Of a stretch of DNA of 64,000 bases, positions 34,819 to 45,521 are shown in pieces. The stretch is from assembly GCA_900312665.1 (NCBI GenBank), contig ONZQ02000003.1, positions 392,648-456,647 on the forward strand. The letters are read 5' to 3'. The notes beneath the pieces were generated by a model that was not told the origin of the DNA, did no database searches, and saw nothing but the letters and a program-made list of their open reading frames with translations. The stretch is from Cephalotrichum gorgonifer (Eukaryota; Ascomycota; Sordariomycetes; Microascales; Microascaceae). The position numbers and the translations under genes were made by a program. Numbering within the stretch: position 1 is the first letter of the stretch; each line of letters begins with the position of its first letter.

Positions 34819-37236
34819 ATGTCACTTACTCGCCTCGTCGTGGCCCTGGCCGCGATGGCGGCCACCCATGTCATCGCCGCTCCCTCCAACGGCTTCGACT
34901 CCCCCGACGTCTTCGGCAGTATGCACAAGCCCAGAAGCTGCGGCAAAGGCAAGGGCCATGGCAAGGGCCCTGGCAAGGGCCACGGAAAGGACTGTGACCA
35001 CTTCCAAACCTGCGACAACTACGGCGACACCCCTACCACCACCGCCCCCAAGGAGAACGTCTGGGGCCCCATCACTCCCGCGGACAACGTGGCGGTCTGG
35101 AACCTCCTCCATGCTGATGAGTCCCTGAACCTCACGGACCCCTCCAAGGCCGTCCTGACCGACAACTATGTCTTCTGGATTGATACGCTGCACACCAACA
35201 AGAGCGATGTCCTGCCATACCTCCAGGGAACCGTGGAGGAACCCCCTCGCAAGTATGCACGGGCTATCATCTTCCGCGGCGGCATCGAGGAGCCGGACTC
35301 CAAGGAGTTCATGATCGGGCCCCTCCCTGTTGGCCCTGAGACGACTATCGAACCTCTGGATTATATATTCAACGCTGGCCGTGGTGGCGTTGTCCCCTTC
35401 AATGGGCGTGTCTTCGACAGTGTCCGCGCTGCTGCTACTGAGCCACTAATCGTCTCTGTCATGGAGGAACTGGCCGATATCACTGAGAAGCTCATCGGCG
35501 GTGTCTTCTATGGCGAGCAGGATAACCGAACTACGCTGGCTATCACGCCCGACTCACCCATGTCCTTCAACGGAACGGACTCCTATCGCACCATCATGTT
35601 CCGCTACCCCGGCATTGCGACCTACCTCACGCCTCTCGACTTCTATCTCATGTTGGACTGTCCTGGCACCGACCCCTCGGCCTATAAGCTGAAGGGTCTC
35701 GCGACCAACTCACGCTACTTCACCTCGATTGCAGAGCTCCGCGCTGCATGGGATGCCGGTGAGCTGAAGGAGGACTACCAGCAGGTCCGCAACCCGGACT
35801 GGGTGCTTATGAACCACAGGCCCGAGATGGGAAAGCGTGATCTTGACGACCGCTTCGCACCGCAGAGCCTCGAAGTCGGTGGGAAGAGATATAGGGTTGA
35901 CAAGGAGCAGCAGTATGTGGAGTACATGGGCTGGTCGTTCTACTTGGCCTTCTCTCGCCCCTTGGGCCTCACCCTTTACGACATCAAGTTCAAGAACGAG
36001 AGCGTTATCTACGAGCTTTCGTTGCAGGAGGCTGCGGCCCAGTATACAGGCCGCAACCCCAAGGCTGCAGCGACGATGTATCATGATACGCATTTCAGTC
36101 TGGGTGTCGATGTTGCCACTCTCGTGGAGGGTTTCGAGTGTCCCTATGGGGCCACATTCCTGCCCGTCATATTCTATACGGCTAACACAACCGTCACGCA
36201 TCCCAATGGCATCTGCATCTTCGAGTCTGATATCGGGATTCCTATCTCACGCCACCGCAACGGCGTAGTCAACGAGTATGGCTTCGACAATCTCGCTACA
36301 GTTAAGGGCTCTGCACTTACTGTCCGATCGATCGCGACAATCGGAAACTATGATTACATGTTCGACTACCAGTTCCATCTTGAGGGCTCCCTGGAGGTCA
36401 GCGTCCGTGCTTCAGGCTACCTCATGTCCTCCTTCTACTACCCTGCTGATAAGGGGAAGTATGGACCTCGTGTTCAAGTTGCTACACAGGGCGCTCTCCA
36501 TGACCACATAATCACCTATAAGGCGGACTTTGATGTTGCTGGTACGAAGAACAGCCTCGAGGTCTCGGAGATCGTCCTGGTGAACCAGACGCAGCCATGG
36601 TTCCCTGGTTTCGGCACCTTTGAGCAGATGGAGCTAGATATCAGCACAATGGAGAAAGAGCAGCAGTTCAACTGGGGCGAGAATGGTTCCAAGATGTACT
36701 GTATCGTCAACGAAAACGAGAGGAATGCTTGGGGCGAGAAAAGGGGATATCGCATCATCCCCGGAAAGTCTAACGTCCACTTGAGCGCCAAGAACTCGCC
36801 CTTCAGCCTCCGGCAGATGCCCTTCGCCAAGTCCCACCTTGCCGTCACCGTCCAGCATGACAACGAGCCATACGCCAACAGTGTACAGAACTCGGAACTT
36901 CCCTCGACACCACAGCACGACTTCTTGAAGTTCTTCGACGGCGAGTCGGTGGAGGATGAGGATATCGTGCTATGGTTCAACCTCGGCATGCACCACTTCA
37001 CGCGTTCGGAGGATGTCCCCGTCACGCTGTTCACTGATGCGGTCAGCTCCATTATGTTCTCGCCGCAGAACTTCTTCGACCGTGCGCAGGATGGCGATCT
37101 TCTGAACAGGCGGTATGTGGTACCAAACGAGGAGACGGGCGAGCTTGACTTTGAGGCCTATGGTGTTGAGGCGCCGACCTGCAAGCTGCAGTTCCCGGAG
37201 CCTGTTTTGGGTATCGAGAAGTACATTATCGAGTAG
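34819..37236 (+). CDS. Secreted copper amine oxidase (topaquinone-dependent)
   Basis: Oxidatively deaminates primary amines to aldehyde, NH3 and H2O2, using Cu(II) and a self-processed topaquinone. Single exon, 805 aa. The start at 34819 gives a clear signal peptide (residues 1-20, cleaving about THVIA|APS); upstream ATGs in the same frame would bury it. Tyr511 in TIGNYDY is the topaquinone precursor. Copper ligands are His561 and His563 (LHDHIITYKADFDV) and His726 (NLGMHHFTRSEDVPV). Asp423 in YHDTHFSLG is the likely catalytic base. Several N-x-S/T sites fit secretion. Unusually, residues 41-65 form a Gly/Lys/His block bounded by cysteines. The gene is intronless and flanked by gene-poor DNA on the 5' side. 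Natural substrate is unknown. Confidence 0.95.
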   Translation: MSLTRLVVALAAMAATHVIAAPSNGFDSPDVFGSMHKPRSCGKGKGHGKGPGKGHGKDCDHFQTCDNYGDTPTTTAPKENVWGPITPADNVAVWNLLHADESLNLTDPSKAVLTDNYVFWIDTLHTNKSDVLPYLQGTVEEPPRKYARAIIFRGGIEEPDSKEFMIGPLPVGPETTIEPLDYIFNAGRGGVVPFNGRVFDSVRAAATEPLIVSVMEELADITEKLIGGVFYGEQDNRTTLAITPDSPMSFNGTDSYRTIMFRYPGIATYLTPLDFYLMLDCPGTDPSAYKLKGLATNSRYFTSIAELRAAWDAGELKEDYQQVRNPDWVLMNHRPEMGKRDLDDRFAPQSLEVGGKRYRVDKEQQYVEYMGWSFYLAFSRPLGLTLYDIKFKNESVIYELSLQEAAAQYTGRNPKAAATMYHDTHFSLGVDVATLVEGFECPYGATFLPVIFYTANTTVTHPNGICIFESDIGIPISRHRNGVVNEYGFDNLATVKGSALTVRSIATIGNYDYMFDYQFHLEGSLEVSVRASGYLMSSFYYPADKGKYGPRVQVATQGALHDHIITYKADFDVAGTKNSLEVSEIVLVNQTQPWFPGFGTFEQMELDISTMEKEQQFNWGENGSKMYCIVNENERNAWGEKRGYRIIPGKSNVHLSAKNSPFSLRQMPFAKSHLAVTVQHDNEPYANSVQNSELPSTPQHDFLKFFDGESVEDEDIVLWFNLGMHHFTRSEDVPVTLFTDAVSSIMFSPQNFFDRAQDGDLLNRRYVVPNEETGELDFEAYGVEAPTCKLQFPEPVLGIEKYIIE

Positions 37237-38396
37237 TGGGAAGTACGGGCTTACAAGGCGAACGCTTGTTGAGAAGCTTAATGGGGATGGATGGGTTCTC
37301 TATACTCTGGATATGTCGGTGGACAAGCATCACCTTTGTTTAAGGAATTGAGCCGCATATTATATCTCCGTACTATTATAGACTACAAGCCTTAAGGTCA
37401 TCCCTTGGCGTGTACAATTCCCCGGAGCCGCCCGCTCAGAGTGGCCTACTGGTATTAGTTCATGTAAGTAATTATGTATTACAGCGGAAAATGTCCGTGT
37501 GTAGGTGGGCTTGGCAAATTTCTCCACTAATATTGCGGCCCGCTGCGAGACTTATGTCACACACTCCAGGCCCGAGGTGTGTATGTTAATCTCATAGATG
37601 AGCAGGAGCCATAGATTTTGTGCTTTGATCTTCCAAGTTGCTGAGTAGTAGGGCTGGCTTGACCAACTCACACCGGTGAAGGATCCTGCTGTGGCAGACT
37701 TCAGTCGCCGTCAAAAGACGAAGAAATAGCCAAATGCATAGCTAATACCGTAGTTTATATATGCCGTCAGATAATTGGATCGTGAGGCGGCCTGGTATCT
37801 CTGGAGGGTAACGCCAGCCACAATCACAAACTCAACAAGCCCACCTCTCACAACGACGGTTCGACCTCCATTGGCCGACGGGCGCTGCTACCGTGAGGAG
37901 GAAAGAGTAGAGATCGCTAACCAAACAGAGGAACGGATTGGACATTCTGGAGATGAAGAGCCGAGGACAAGGCCACTTTGTATTTGGCTGGCGGGGCATT
38001 GGATATTTCAAAGTACTTGTAAGGATGGCCGGCGTTGGCCTTGCCTTGCCTTGCCTTGCCTTCCCCCCGGTCGGAGCACGGGGACGGACTGATAAGGCGG
38101 GTCCGAACGCCGGGTGACCCACGGCCCCACCGACCACTCGGATCGGAGTGCGGAACAGGAATTGGAAGATTGGAAAGAGTTACCAGATTGCGATATGTGC
38201 CTGAGTCGCGGCTACCACACCTATGCCATTATTAGTGTTATGTTACCAAACATGTAGCGTCGAAAGCTACTTCTAATGACGGTAAATGTCCGGTGGAAAC
38301 ACAAAAGTTATCAACATGCCCTTGTGGGTCACTTCTACTAGATGACTTCTTCCAGATTGGCCGAACATAAGTTGCTTGTAAAACCTATGAACTTTA
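37237..38396. other. Convergent spacer, no gene seen
   Basis: Between the 3' ends of the amine oxidase and Tap42 genes. Short frames only. It contains one pentanucleotide microsatellite at 38039-38062. Confidence 0.6.
38039..38062. repeat. (CCTTG)n microsatellite
   Basis: Four perfect CCTTG units plus CCTT. Confidence 0.9.
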
Positions 38397-39482
38397 CTAC
38401 CCCATGTTCAAGGTATTCCCAGCGCCCCTAGGATTCTCATCCTTGAAATCATCCCAGTCCCTCGCCTTGTATGTATCCGCGTCCGCCTTCTCCATATCAT
38501 CCTCATCCGGCTCCGGCCTGTAGTAGCTCGCCTCCCCGCCACCCTCGATGATATTCCCCTGGCGCCTCTCCTCCTCCAGGTACTCGTCAATACTCATCGT
38601 AGGTAGGTTATGTCCCGGCCGGAACACCCCCTTCTTGAGCTCCTGCCTGTTACCCACTAGAGTAAAAGGCTGTAGCGGCTTCCCGTTCTTCGCGAGGAGA
38701 GGCCCGCCCCTGCCCAGCATAGACCCCAGCGGGGCATCGAGCCTCTCGGAATATCCGTCTGTCGGGGCGGCGGCTCCGGCCCTGTGCCGGGGATCACTGG
38801 GAGCAGAAGGGTGGGCCGGGGGAGCGGTGGGGGCGTGGGACAGCATCTCCAGCTCGCGACTTGAGCTCTCGAGCTCCTGGAAGGTCTTGTGGACGCAGAA
38901 CTCGACATTCGCGAGGTGCACCTCGCGCACCAGCTCCTCGTCCCCCTGCTCGAGGTACCTCGGGTTCCTCTTCAGCAGCGCGAGCTTCTCCTTCAGCGCC
39001 TTCTCCGCCTTGAAGTTCGCAATCTTGGAAACCCGCTTCGCCGCGGCGTCTGGGCCGGTGACAGTGGTGAAGTGCTCGGGGTCTTCGTTGTACCTCGCGA
39101 GGAGCTTCGCGTGCTCGCCCGTGAGGAGCTCGTACCTGTCCAGCTGTGCTAGGAAGCTCTCGTAGTAATTCCTCGTGTGTCCAACGGCCTCGGTGCGTTC
39201 CTTCGGCGAGAAGGTCGGCGTCTTTTGGAGTAGCTCGGCAAGGTGGAAGGGTACTAGGAGGTAGGGGAGGGAGCTGGTGGCGATATCGTCGGCGGATTCG
39301 TTGGGGCTGAAGATGGAGAGCTCGGAGACTAGGCGCCGGCATTCTTCGTATGCCTTTATCGCTTCTGACAGGGTCTCGCTGTACTCGGGGGAGGTGGTGC
39401 TGTAGATGGTTGCCAGGGCAGCTTGCTTCTCCTCGGCTTGCTCGAGGAGAGACCTCAACGACTGAGGCTCGTCGTCCGACAT
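38397..39482 (-). CDS. TAP42: TAP42/alpha4-like PP2A-interacting protein
   Basis: Binds the catalytic subunits of PP2A-type phosphatases and transmits TOR signalling. Single exon, 361 aa. The helical N-terminal two thirds (LLEQAEEKQAALATIYS ... LLVPFHLAELLQKT ... FLAQLDRYELL) match the TAP42-like family. The diagnostic C-terminus is present: PTMSIDEYLEEERRQGNIIE, then an acidic stretch, TYKARDWDDFKDENPRGAGN and the terminal NTLNMG. The Ala/Pro-rich loop at about residues 215-245 is the usual variable linker. It is divergent from End3, sharing a 0.7-kb promoter region. Confidence 0.95.
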   Translation of the reverse strand: MSDDEPQSLRSLLEQAEEKQAALATIYSTTSPEYSETLSEAIKAYEECRRLVSELSIFSPNESADDIATSSLPYLLVPFHLAELLQKTPTFSPKERTEAVGHTRNYYESFLAQLDRYELLTGEHAKLLARYNEDPEHFTTVTGPDAAAKRVSKIANFKAEKALKEKLALLKRNPRYLEQGDEELVREVHLANVEFCVHKTFQELESSSRELEMLSHAPTAPPAHPSAPSDPRHRAGAAAPTDGYSERLDAPLGSMLGRGGPLLAKNGKPLQPFTLVGNRQELKKGVFRPGHNLPTMSIDEYLEEERRQGNIIEGGGEASYYRPEPDEDDMEKADADTYKARDWDDFKDENPRGAGNTLNMG

Positions 39483-40190
39483 GTTTGAAAGGCGGTGTCA
39501 AGTGGAAAGAGTCGGTATGAGGCAAATATTCGGAGATTACTGCTCGTGGAGGGAATAGTGATCGGGTATCAAGTAAAGTGGGCTGGGCCCAATGTTTCGA
39601 GCTGACGTCAATGTTGGTGTTGAGGGTGCCCAGCCGGACAGCTTTCTTGGTGGGGCTTATCGATCTATCTTCGTGCCCCGCGATCGATTGCTAAGCTTGA
39701 AAACCTAACAATCTTCAGGCTTTTGCGTAGATAAGGACCGAAATTTGTATGTGCATGGATCGTACTGGATGTAGAATAATCGTCTGGCCTGTCTACCTTA
39801 TGTAGGTCAGCTAGTCGGGCTTGAAGCTGTTTTTACGGATAGTCGATGGAGGAAGGTGCAAGAAGCTACGAAGGGGGTCAGATGAAGTTGGCTGTATCGG
39901 AATGCCGGGGTTTACCCGACGATTGGCGGCACCGGGTAGCTCTAAGCCATGATTATGGGGGGGACGACATCACCGTAATCTAAGCCCCATAAACCACCTT
40001 AATCCGAATATACGCAATCCCCAGTCGGAGGAATCTCCCTACGTCGATACCGAACGCCCCGATATCCACCGCCCTCCCCCTCCCCCTCAGCAGTTATCCC
40101 TGCCCGATTCCCCGAACGACTCCGAATCTCGACCCAGCAACCCCGAATTGGGCCGTCCCGCCCGGCTCACTCACCTCCACCACATCCATC
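39483..40190. promoter_or_regulatory. Shared divergent promoter region, TAP42 / END3
   Basis: About 700 bases separate the two divergent starts. No open frame of note. The END3-proximal part is pyrimidine-rich (CCCTCCCCCTCCCCCTC around 40072), typical of a fungal leader. No specific factor site could be assigned. Confidence 0.5.
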
Positions 40191-41568
40191 ATGCCTCCCA
40201 AGATCGAGCAGCAAGAGATCGAGACGTACTGGCAGATCTTCGCTACCAGGACGGGCGGCGGGAAGTTCCTCACCGGCGAGCAGGCGGCGCCCGTGCTGAA
40301 GAACAGCGGCCTCCGAGATGACCAGCTCGAGAAGGTGTGGGACCTCGCGGACGTGGACAACGATGGCAACCTCGACTTCGAGGAGTTCTGCGTGGCCATG
40401 AGGCTTATATTCGATATTATAAATGGGGTAGGTTGAGAGAAGAAGCCCAGATCGAGGCGAAGAAAAGCCAGAAACCGTCGCTCTTTTTGGCTAACGAAAC
40501 CTTGTTTCGCCCGAATCACAGCAATATGCGGACGTGCCCACGACCCTCCCAGACTGGATGGTACCCGAATCCAAGTCTCATCTCGTGCAGGCCACGAAGG
40601 CAATCACGGGGAAGCAAGTGCAGTTCGAGCAGGTTGAGGATGACCTCGACGACACCGGTCTCAAAGACGGCTTCGACTGGTACATGAAGCCCGCGGATAA
40701 GAACAAGTACGAGCAAATCTACCAAGAAAACCGAGACATGCGAGGCGAGATATCCTGTACGTTTGGCCAGCAGAATCCCCCCCCTTCAACCCCACCCCCC
40801 TTTTCTACTTTCCCCTCTTCGGCCACGATGACGACTAACAACGGGAAAACAGTCAACTCTCTCGAAGACCTCTACGAATCCCTCGACGTCCCCGACACGG
40901 ACATCCGCTCGGCCTGGAACCTCGTAAACCCCTCCGCCCAGTCCTCCATCAACAAGGACGCCGCCCTCGCCTTCCTCCACATGCTCAACAACCGCCACGA
41001 GGGCTACCGTATCCCGCGCACCATCCCCGCCTCCCTCCGCTCCTCCTTCGAGCGCAACAACATCGACTACCAGGTCGACAACCAGCGCACCTCCCGCTGG
41101 GCCGAGAAGGCCGACGACTCCACCGCCACCGGCCGCAAGACCAAGTTCGGCGAACAGTACCTCACGCGGCTCGGCCGCTCCGGCTTCAAGGCCCAGGGCA
41201 CCGACTTCTCCACCGCCAAGACGGACGACTGGGAGGAGGTCCGCCTGAAGAAGCAGCTGCAGGAGCTCGACGAGAAGATGAGGAAGGTGGAGGAGGGCGT
41301 CGAGAGGCGAAAGGGCGGGAAGAGGGACTCGAGGCCCGCGCTGGTGAAGAGGGAGGCGGAGCAGCTGCTCGAGTACAAGCGGAAACAGCTCCGGGACCTA
41401 GAGGAGGGGACGGGGAACCGTGGTGGGGGAGGCGGCCTGAAGAACGTTTCCGACGATCTGGCGACTGTTAGGGAACAGGTGGAGGGGCTGGAGGCGCATC
41501 TTAGTTCGAGGAGGCAGGTTTTAGAGGCGCTGAGGAGGGAGATTGAGGATGAGAAAGCGAGTAGGTGA
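40191..41568 (+). CDS. END3: END3, actin-cytoskeleton regulatory complex EH-domain protein
   Basis: Endocytosis adaptor of the Pan1-Sla1-End3 complex at cortical actin patches. Three exons, 40191-40427, 40522-40756 and 40853-41568 (donors GTAGGT and GTACGT, acceptors CACAG and AACAG), encode 395 aa, the normal length. The N-terminal EH domain has the canonical EF-hand loop DVDNDGNLDFEEF. The EH-like second half (TLPDWMVPESKSHL, FNSLEDLYESLDV, DIRSAWNLVNPSA) is typical of fungal End3. The C-terminus (about 300-395) is a Lys/Glu-rich coiled coil. The codon split at the second junction yields Phe in GEISFNSLEDLY, matching the family. Confidence 0.95.
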
Positions 41569-41984
41569 GGGATGTTTATATATCAGTGGTCTCTCCTTTG
41601 CTTATTTTTCTTTTTTTGCGCGAGCTATGTTTGTCTTGCTTGGGTTGTCAAGCACAGCGGAGTCTCGGGGGGTGTAGGACTAGTAATATATAAGCGAGCG
41701 GTGGATAAGAATCGACGCGTCCTGCCAGTGTCATGTCTCCATGGCCGCCACCCTAGAGCTGATTTACAAAGTGGAAGTGATACATTCTTATCATTAAACC
41801 CATCCTATAACTAAAGCAAGGTAATTAAACATCGTCTGCGGCTCATTCGACCTTGATCGAACCCATATCCCTCCAGCAGAAGAAGCCCACTCTCCCAATC
41901 ACTCCCATAATCGGACCGCCCGTCCCAGCTCCACAAGCTCATACAAGAACGAGCACGACGACTAAACGCCATCCCCGAACCAAA
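41569..41984. other. Convergent spacer, no gene seen
   Basis: About 400 bases between the 3' ends of END3 and the AIF-like gene, T-rich near 41600 as expected for a 3' UTR. Confidence 0.6.
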
Positions 41985-43360
41985 TCACCACTGGGTCCCA
42001 TCGACATACTTCGGCGCCCAGGGAAGCCCAAGGGTCCTCCCCTTCGCGGCCCAGGCCATGATGGACGGGACCTTGAAGCTGGAGATCCTCCCCGCGCCGC
42101 GGTCCCTCCCGGCGGCGCAGAAGAGTATGTCTACGGGGAGCAGCTTGACGGGGACCTGGGGCTTCCCCTGCATAGCTAGCTCTACATTCTTGGCGACGCC
42201 GGCGGCCTGACAAAATTTTGTTAGCTTTCATTTAAAGGGGAATTGCGCTTTTGCGAGGGGGGCAAAGGGGCGGCGGGGTGATAGTTGGGCGGATGGATGC
42301 GTACCTGCTTATCGGTGATCATGAACCCAGCTCGGGGCTTCGAGACGATGTCTCCGGCGGCCCAGACGTCCTCCGCGCCCTTGACGCGGTAGCACTCGTC
42401 CACCTCGACATAGCTCTTGTCGTTGAGGTGCTTCTTGTCGATGAAGTCGGTGTTCGGCACAAGGCCCATGGTAGGCAGGTACAGGTCCGTGACGATCTTC
42501 GTCCCGTCCGCGAGCGCCACCTCGGTCCTGCCGTCCTCCAGCACCTTGGACCCCTGGACCCTCGAGCCCTTCTTGACCTGCACCCCGAGCTTCGTGATCT
42601 CGTGCTCCATGTTCCCGGCCAGCACGTCCCCGCTGAGGACCTCGGGGTCGGCCGAAAGCAGGACGACCTCTTTGTCCTTATACTGGTGCTTGATCTCCGC
42701 CGAGGTCTCGCACCCCGTGGCGCCGGCGCCGGCGATCACGATGTGGTTCGCGACCTTGACCCTCTCCGCCGTCTTGTCGAGAAGGTCGACCGTGGCCTGG
42801 TGGTCGTCCTGCGGCTTCCACGGGACGCCCTCCGAGGCGGCGCGCGCGCCCGTAGCGAGAACGAGGTAGTCGTACTTCAGCTTCCTCTCGAGGCCGTCGG
42901 CGGACTTGACGACCGCCGTCTTGGAAGAGGTATCAAGACCCGTGGCGGTGGCGACGACGAGCTCGAAGGAATCTTTTGGGTAGCTCGCGAAGCCGGGCTC
43001 GATGGCGTGGTAAAGCTGGTCTTTGGTGAGGAGGCCGGGGACAACGGCGCGGATGGCGGCGAGGTTCCAGTAGAAGTGGGTGCTCTGAGGTCAGATTCGG
43101 CTGTCGCGTTAGTCCACCTGTCTAGTTTCCTACAACCTTCTTACGCAGGTTGTGTATGGATAGCATAGTCGTCGGACTCTCCAACGACAGAGGGTTGCTG
43201 CTTGTGGGTAGGCGGTTCATAGAATGCGCGGCCGAGAGCTCACCTTTGAGACGAGAACAACTCGCAAGTCGGGCTGCTTTGGCAGCGTGTACTTCAACAA
43301 ACGATGCGAGACGGCGAGGCCCGCAAAGGACGCGCCAACCACGACGACAGTCTTGACCAT
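41985..43360 (-). CDS. AIF/AMID-like FAD-dependent NAD(P)H oxidoreductase
   Basis: Pyridine-nucleotide-disulphide oxidoreductase fold related to AMID/FSP1 or AIF-type flavoproteins. Three exons, 43360-43244, 43084-42305 and 42206-41985 (donors GTGAGC and GTACGC; acceptors CTCAG and GTCAG), give 372 aa. The FAD-binding Rossmann motif is at the N-terminus (VVVVGASFAGLAVSHRL). The conserved THFYWNLAAIRAVVP follows the first junction. The NAD(P)H dinucleotide motif is HIVIAGAGATGCETSAEI, and the C-terminal FAD motif is DVWAAGDIV. No mitochondrial presequence or transmembrane segment is evident, so a cytosolic or lipid-droplet site is possible. Physiological substrate is unknown. It shares a divergent spacer with the acyl-CoA-binding protein gene. 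Confidence 0.9.
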
Positions 43361-44753
43361 GTTTGCGAAGGTCTGTCTTTGCTTATCGTGTATCTCTGAT
43401 GATGAAGCGACTTAGACGAATCTCAAGCTTGGCAAACACGAAGATGCGAAAGGATAAAGGTCCAATTGTGATGAAACGAGCAAGTCCGTAAAAGAGAGAA
43501 CTAGGGTAAAGGCATCGAGGACACCAGAGGAGCCGTCGGGGGACTATATAAAGGATTTCGTGGGGTACTCCGTGACGGGCATCGGCGGTTGAAACCGCCG
43601 ATCGATAGGCCCGGACACGGCATGATGGGCGTGCTTGTACGACCTTCCAAGCCCCCCGTTCGCCATGGCAACCCCAGAGTCCCCCCATTGCTTTCTCGTT
43701 TTTGCAAACAGTCGGATTGGCCGCAGCTCGGTCCCGACGAGTCCGATAAGGATGCACACGGCTCACCTTTTTTGGTGAGACCAGGACGGCAACTTACGCC
43801 CGGAGCTTCGCGTCGTAAGCAGGACATGGACCCGGCACTTCCCCACCTGGGCCGTCCACACCACACGGGAGCCCGGCCATAGGAGAAGACAGCTCACATT
43901 ACACTGGCCTGCTGCGTCCCCGTCTGCGAGACTGAAGGGTGCGGGTGCGAGTGCCGCTGCTGGGAACTAACAGTGGCTGCTTTTTCCAGGCTTGGCTGCG
44001 CCTCGACACTGAGGCACCAGACTCAGAGGAGCCGGGGCCAGCCACCACGCGTGAAAACAGCCACAAGGTCACTGTCGACCAGGCAATGGGGAGGCTGTCT
44101 CACTCACCGAGATCACGCAATCTCTAGCGATACGAAAGTCGGTTTTTCCTGTATGTAGCATGGCCGTCACGTTTAGACGGATGTATGATGATATTAATAG
44201 AAGCATATTAGAGTTGGCAAGCTTCAAGAGGCGGCCTCTGTAAGTAGGCGCAGTCGTGGCTTCACGATGCTTTGTCAGCCCCGTGTGACCTCCCATTAAA
44301 CTCCAGGTAGTAAGTACTCGTACGAGTACCTCCCTGTCACATGGGCCGAAGCTATGCTATCCAGATGGATCCGCCCCGAGGTTCGCCGACCGAGAATCAC
44401 GAAAGCCTCAACAATATCGGTCCAAAGAACCCGGAAACCACGGGATCCAGTAAAATCCCCCACTCAGGAATAATACCACTCCACCTGGGAACATAATCCT
44501 ATGCCATAGTACTGTATAAAAAAAATCGGCCAATAAGCTGGTCTTTTGCCCGTTTGCGAATTGAGTAGCTTTCACTGGGCGCTGGCGTCAAGACACCCTT
44601 GCTTCCAAACATTCTATTTGTACCCCGCCAAACCCCGCCAAATCTCAACCACCCCTCTTTCCCTTTACCTCCTGCACAACCTCTCGTCAACCAACTTCTT
44701 AAAATACACCTAGAAAAACACACCTAGAAAACATCCAGAAACATCCATTCAAA
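43361..44753. promoter_or_regulatory. Divergent spacer, AIF-like / ACBP
   Basis: 1.4 kb separating two divergent starts. No gene is supportable; frames up to 127 codons at 43383-43882 lack motifs and overlap one another. A perfect 16-bp palindrome is at 44314-44329. The ACBP-proximal leader is rich in CAAACC/CACCTAG pieces. Confidence 0.5.
44314..44329. repeat. 16-bp perfect palindrome GTACTCGTACGAGTAC
   Basis: Perfectly self-complementary 16-mer in the AIF-like/ACBP spacer, 425 bases upstream of the ACBP start. It is made of the same TACTCGTA core that recurs in other spacers. Confidence 0.9.
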
Positions 44754-45280
44754 ATGAGCGCAGCATTCCAGAAGGCGGCCGAGGAGTCCAAGCAGCTGAC
44801 CAGCAAGCCCAACAATGATGAGCTCCTAGAGCTCTATGGTAACACCTACCTCCCTCGCCCTTCCCGCTTTCCCTTCCCCTCTCCCCCCTCCCCCCTTCCA
44901 ACGGCAACCCTCAGTCCTGCTTAAGGGCTCGTATGGACAGGACAGGCATCTAACTAGTACCACTCTTAGCCCTCTACAAGGTCGGCAACGGCGAGGACAT
45001 CACCAAGGCTCCTGCCCCGGGCATGTTCGATCTCAAGGTCCGTTCCACTCGCTCTAGCGCATCCCCCCTCGACGTCCCGTGAACATCCGCAACGAAAGGA
45101 AGCTATACTGATATGGAGTTGCGGTCACAGGGCAAGGCGAAGAAGAATGCCTGGCAGAAGATCGTCGACGAGGGCATCACCGCTGAGCAGGCTCAGGAGC
45201 GGTACATTGCTCTCGTCGAGAAGCTGAAGGAGGCTTACGGCTTCGACGCTAGCAAGGTCCCCGAGGCTGTTGGTGCGTAA
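44754..45280 (+). CDS. ACB1: Acyl-CoA-binding protein
   Basis: Cytosolic carrier of medium- and long-chain acyl-CoA esters. Three small exons (44754-44838, 44970-45037, 45131-45280) encode 100 aa. Junctions use donors GTAACA and GTCCGT and acceptors TCTTAG and TCACAG; the second donor is poor but the joined protein is diagnostic. Visible family features are FQKAAEESKQLTSKPNNDELL, LYALYKVGNGED, the APGMFDLKGKAKKNAW core that binds the CoA nucleotide, and ERYIALVEKLKEAYGF. The ORF cannot be read without splicing, so it is easily missed. Confidence 0.95.
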
Positions 45281-45521
45281 ACTACGGGTAGAAGGTCCGT
45301 ATTGGAAGGGACGGGAAAGAGCCTGGGCTGGAGATGTGTTTACCCACATCCGGGAGTTATGATGCATGAGCAACGCAGCAGGACAGAACCGGCCTGAAAT
45401 ACCACTATTCAAAGTCAGATTGAGGGCCTCATGTGCACTGGTGACTGTGTATGCTACGCGCGTGACTCTTTAATCGGATTGAAGGTGGTGGTGGGGGGTT
45501 GGGGGCCGCTAATCGGCTGCT

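Noticed and set aside
36079..36105. Apparent loss of the catalytic Asp in the copper amine oxidase
   Set aside because: An ungapped alignment with bacterial enzymes puts His there, but fungal homologues have a one-residue shift (YxDT..SLG), so Asp423 is a suitable base.
35710..36201. Antisense ORF in the amine oxidase gene
   Set aside because: Shadow of a strongly conserved CDS.
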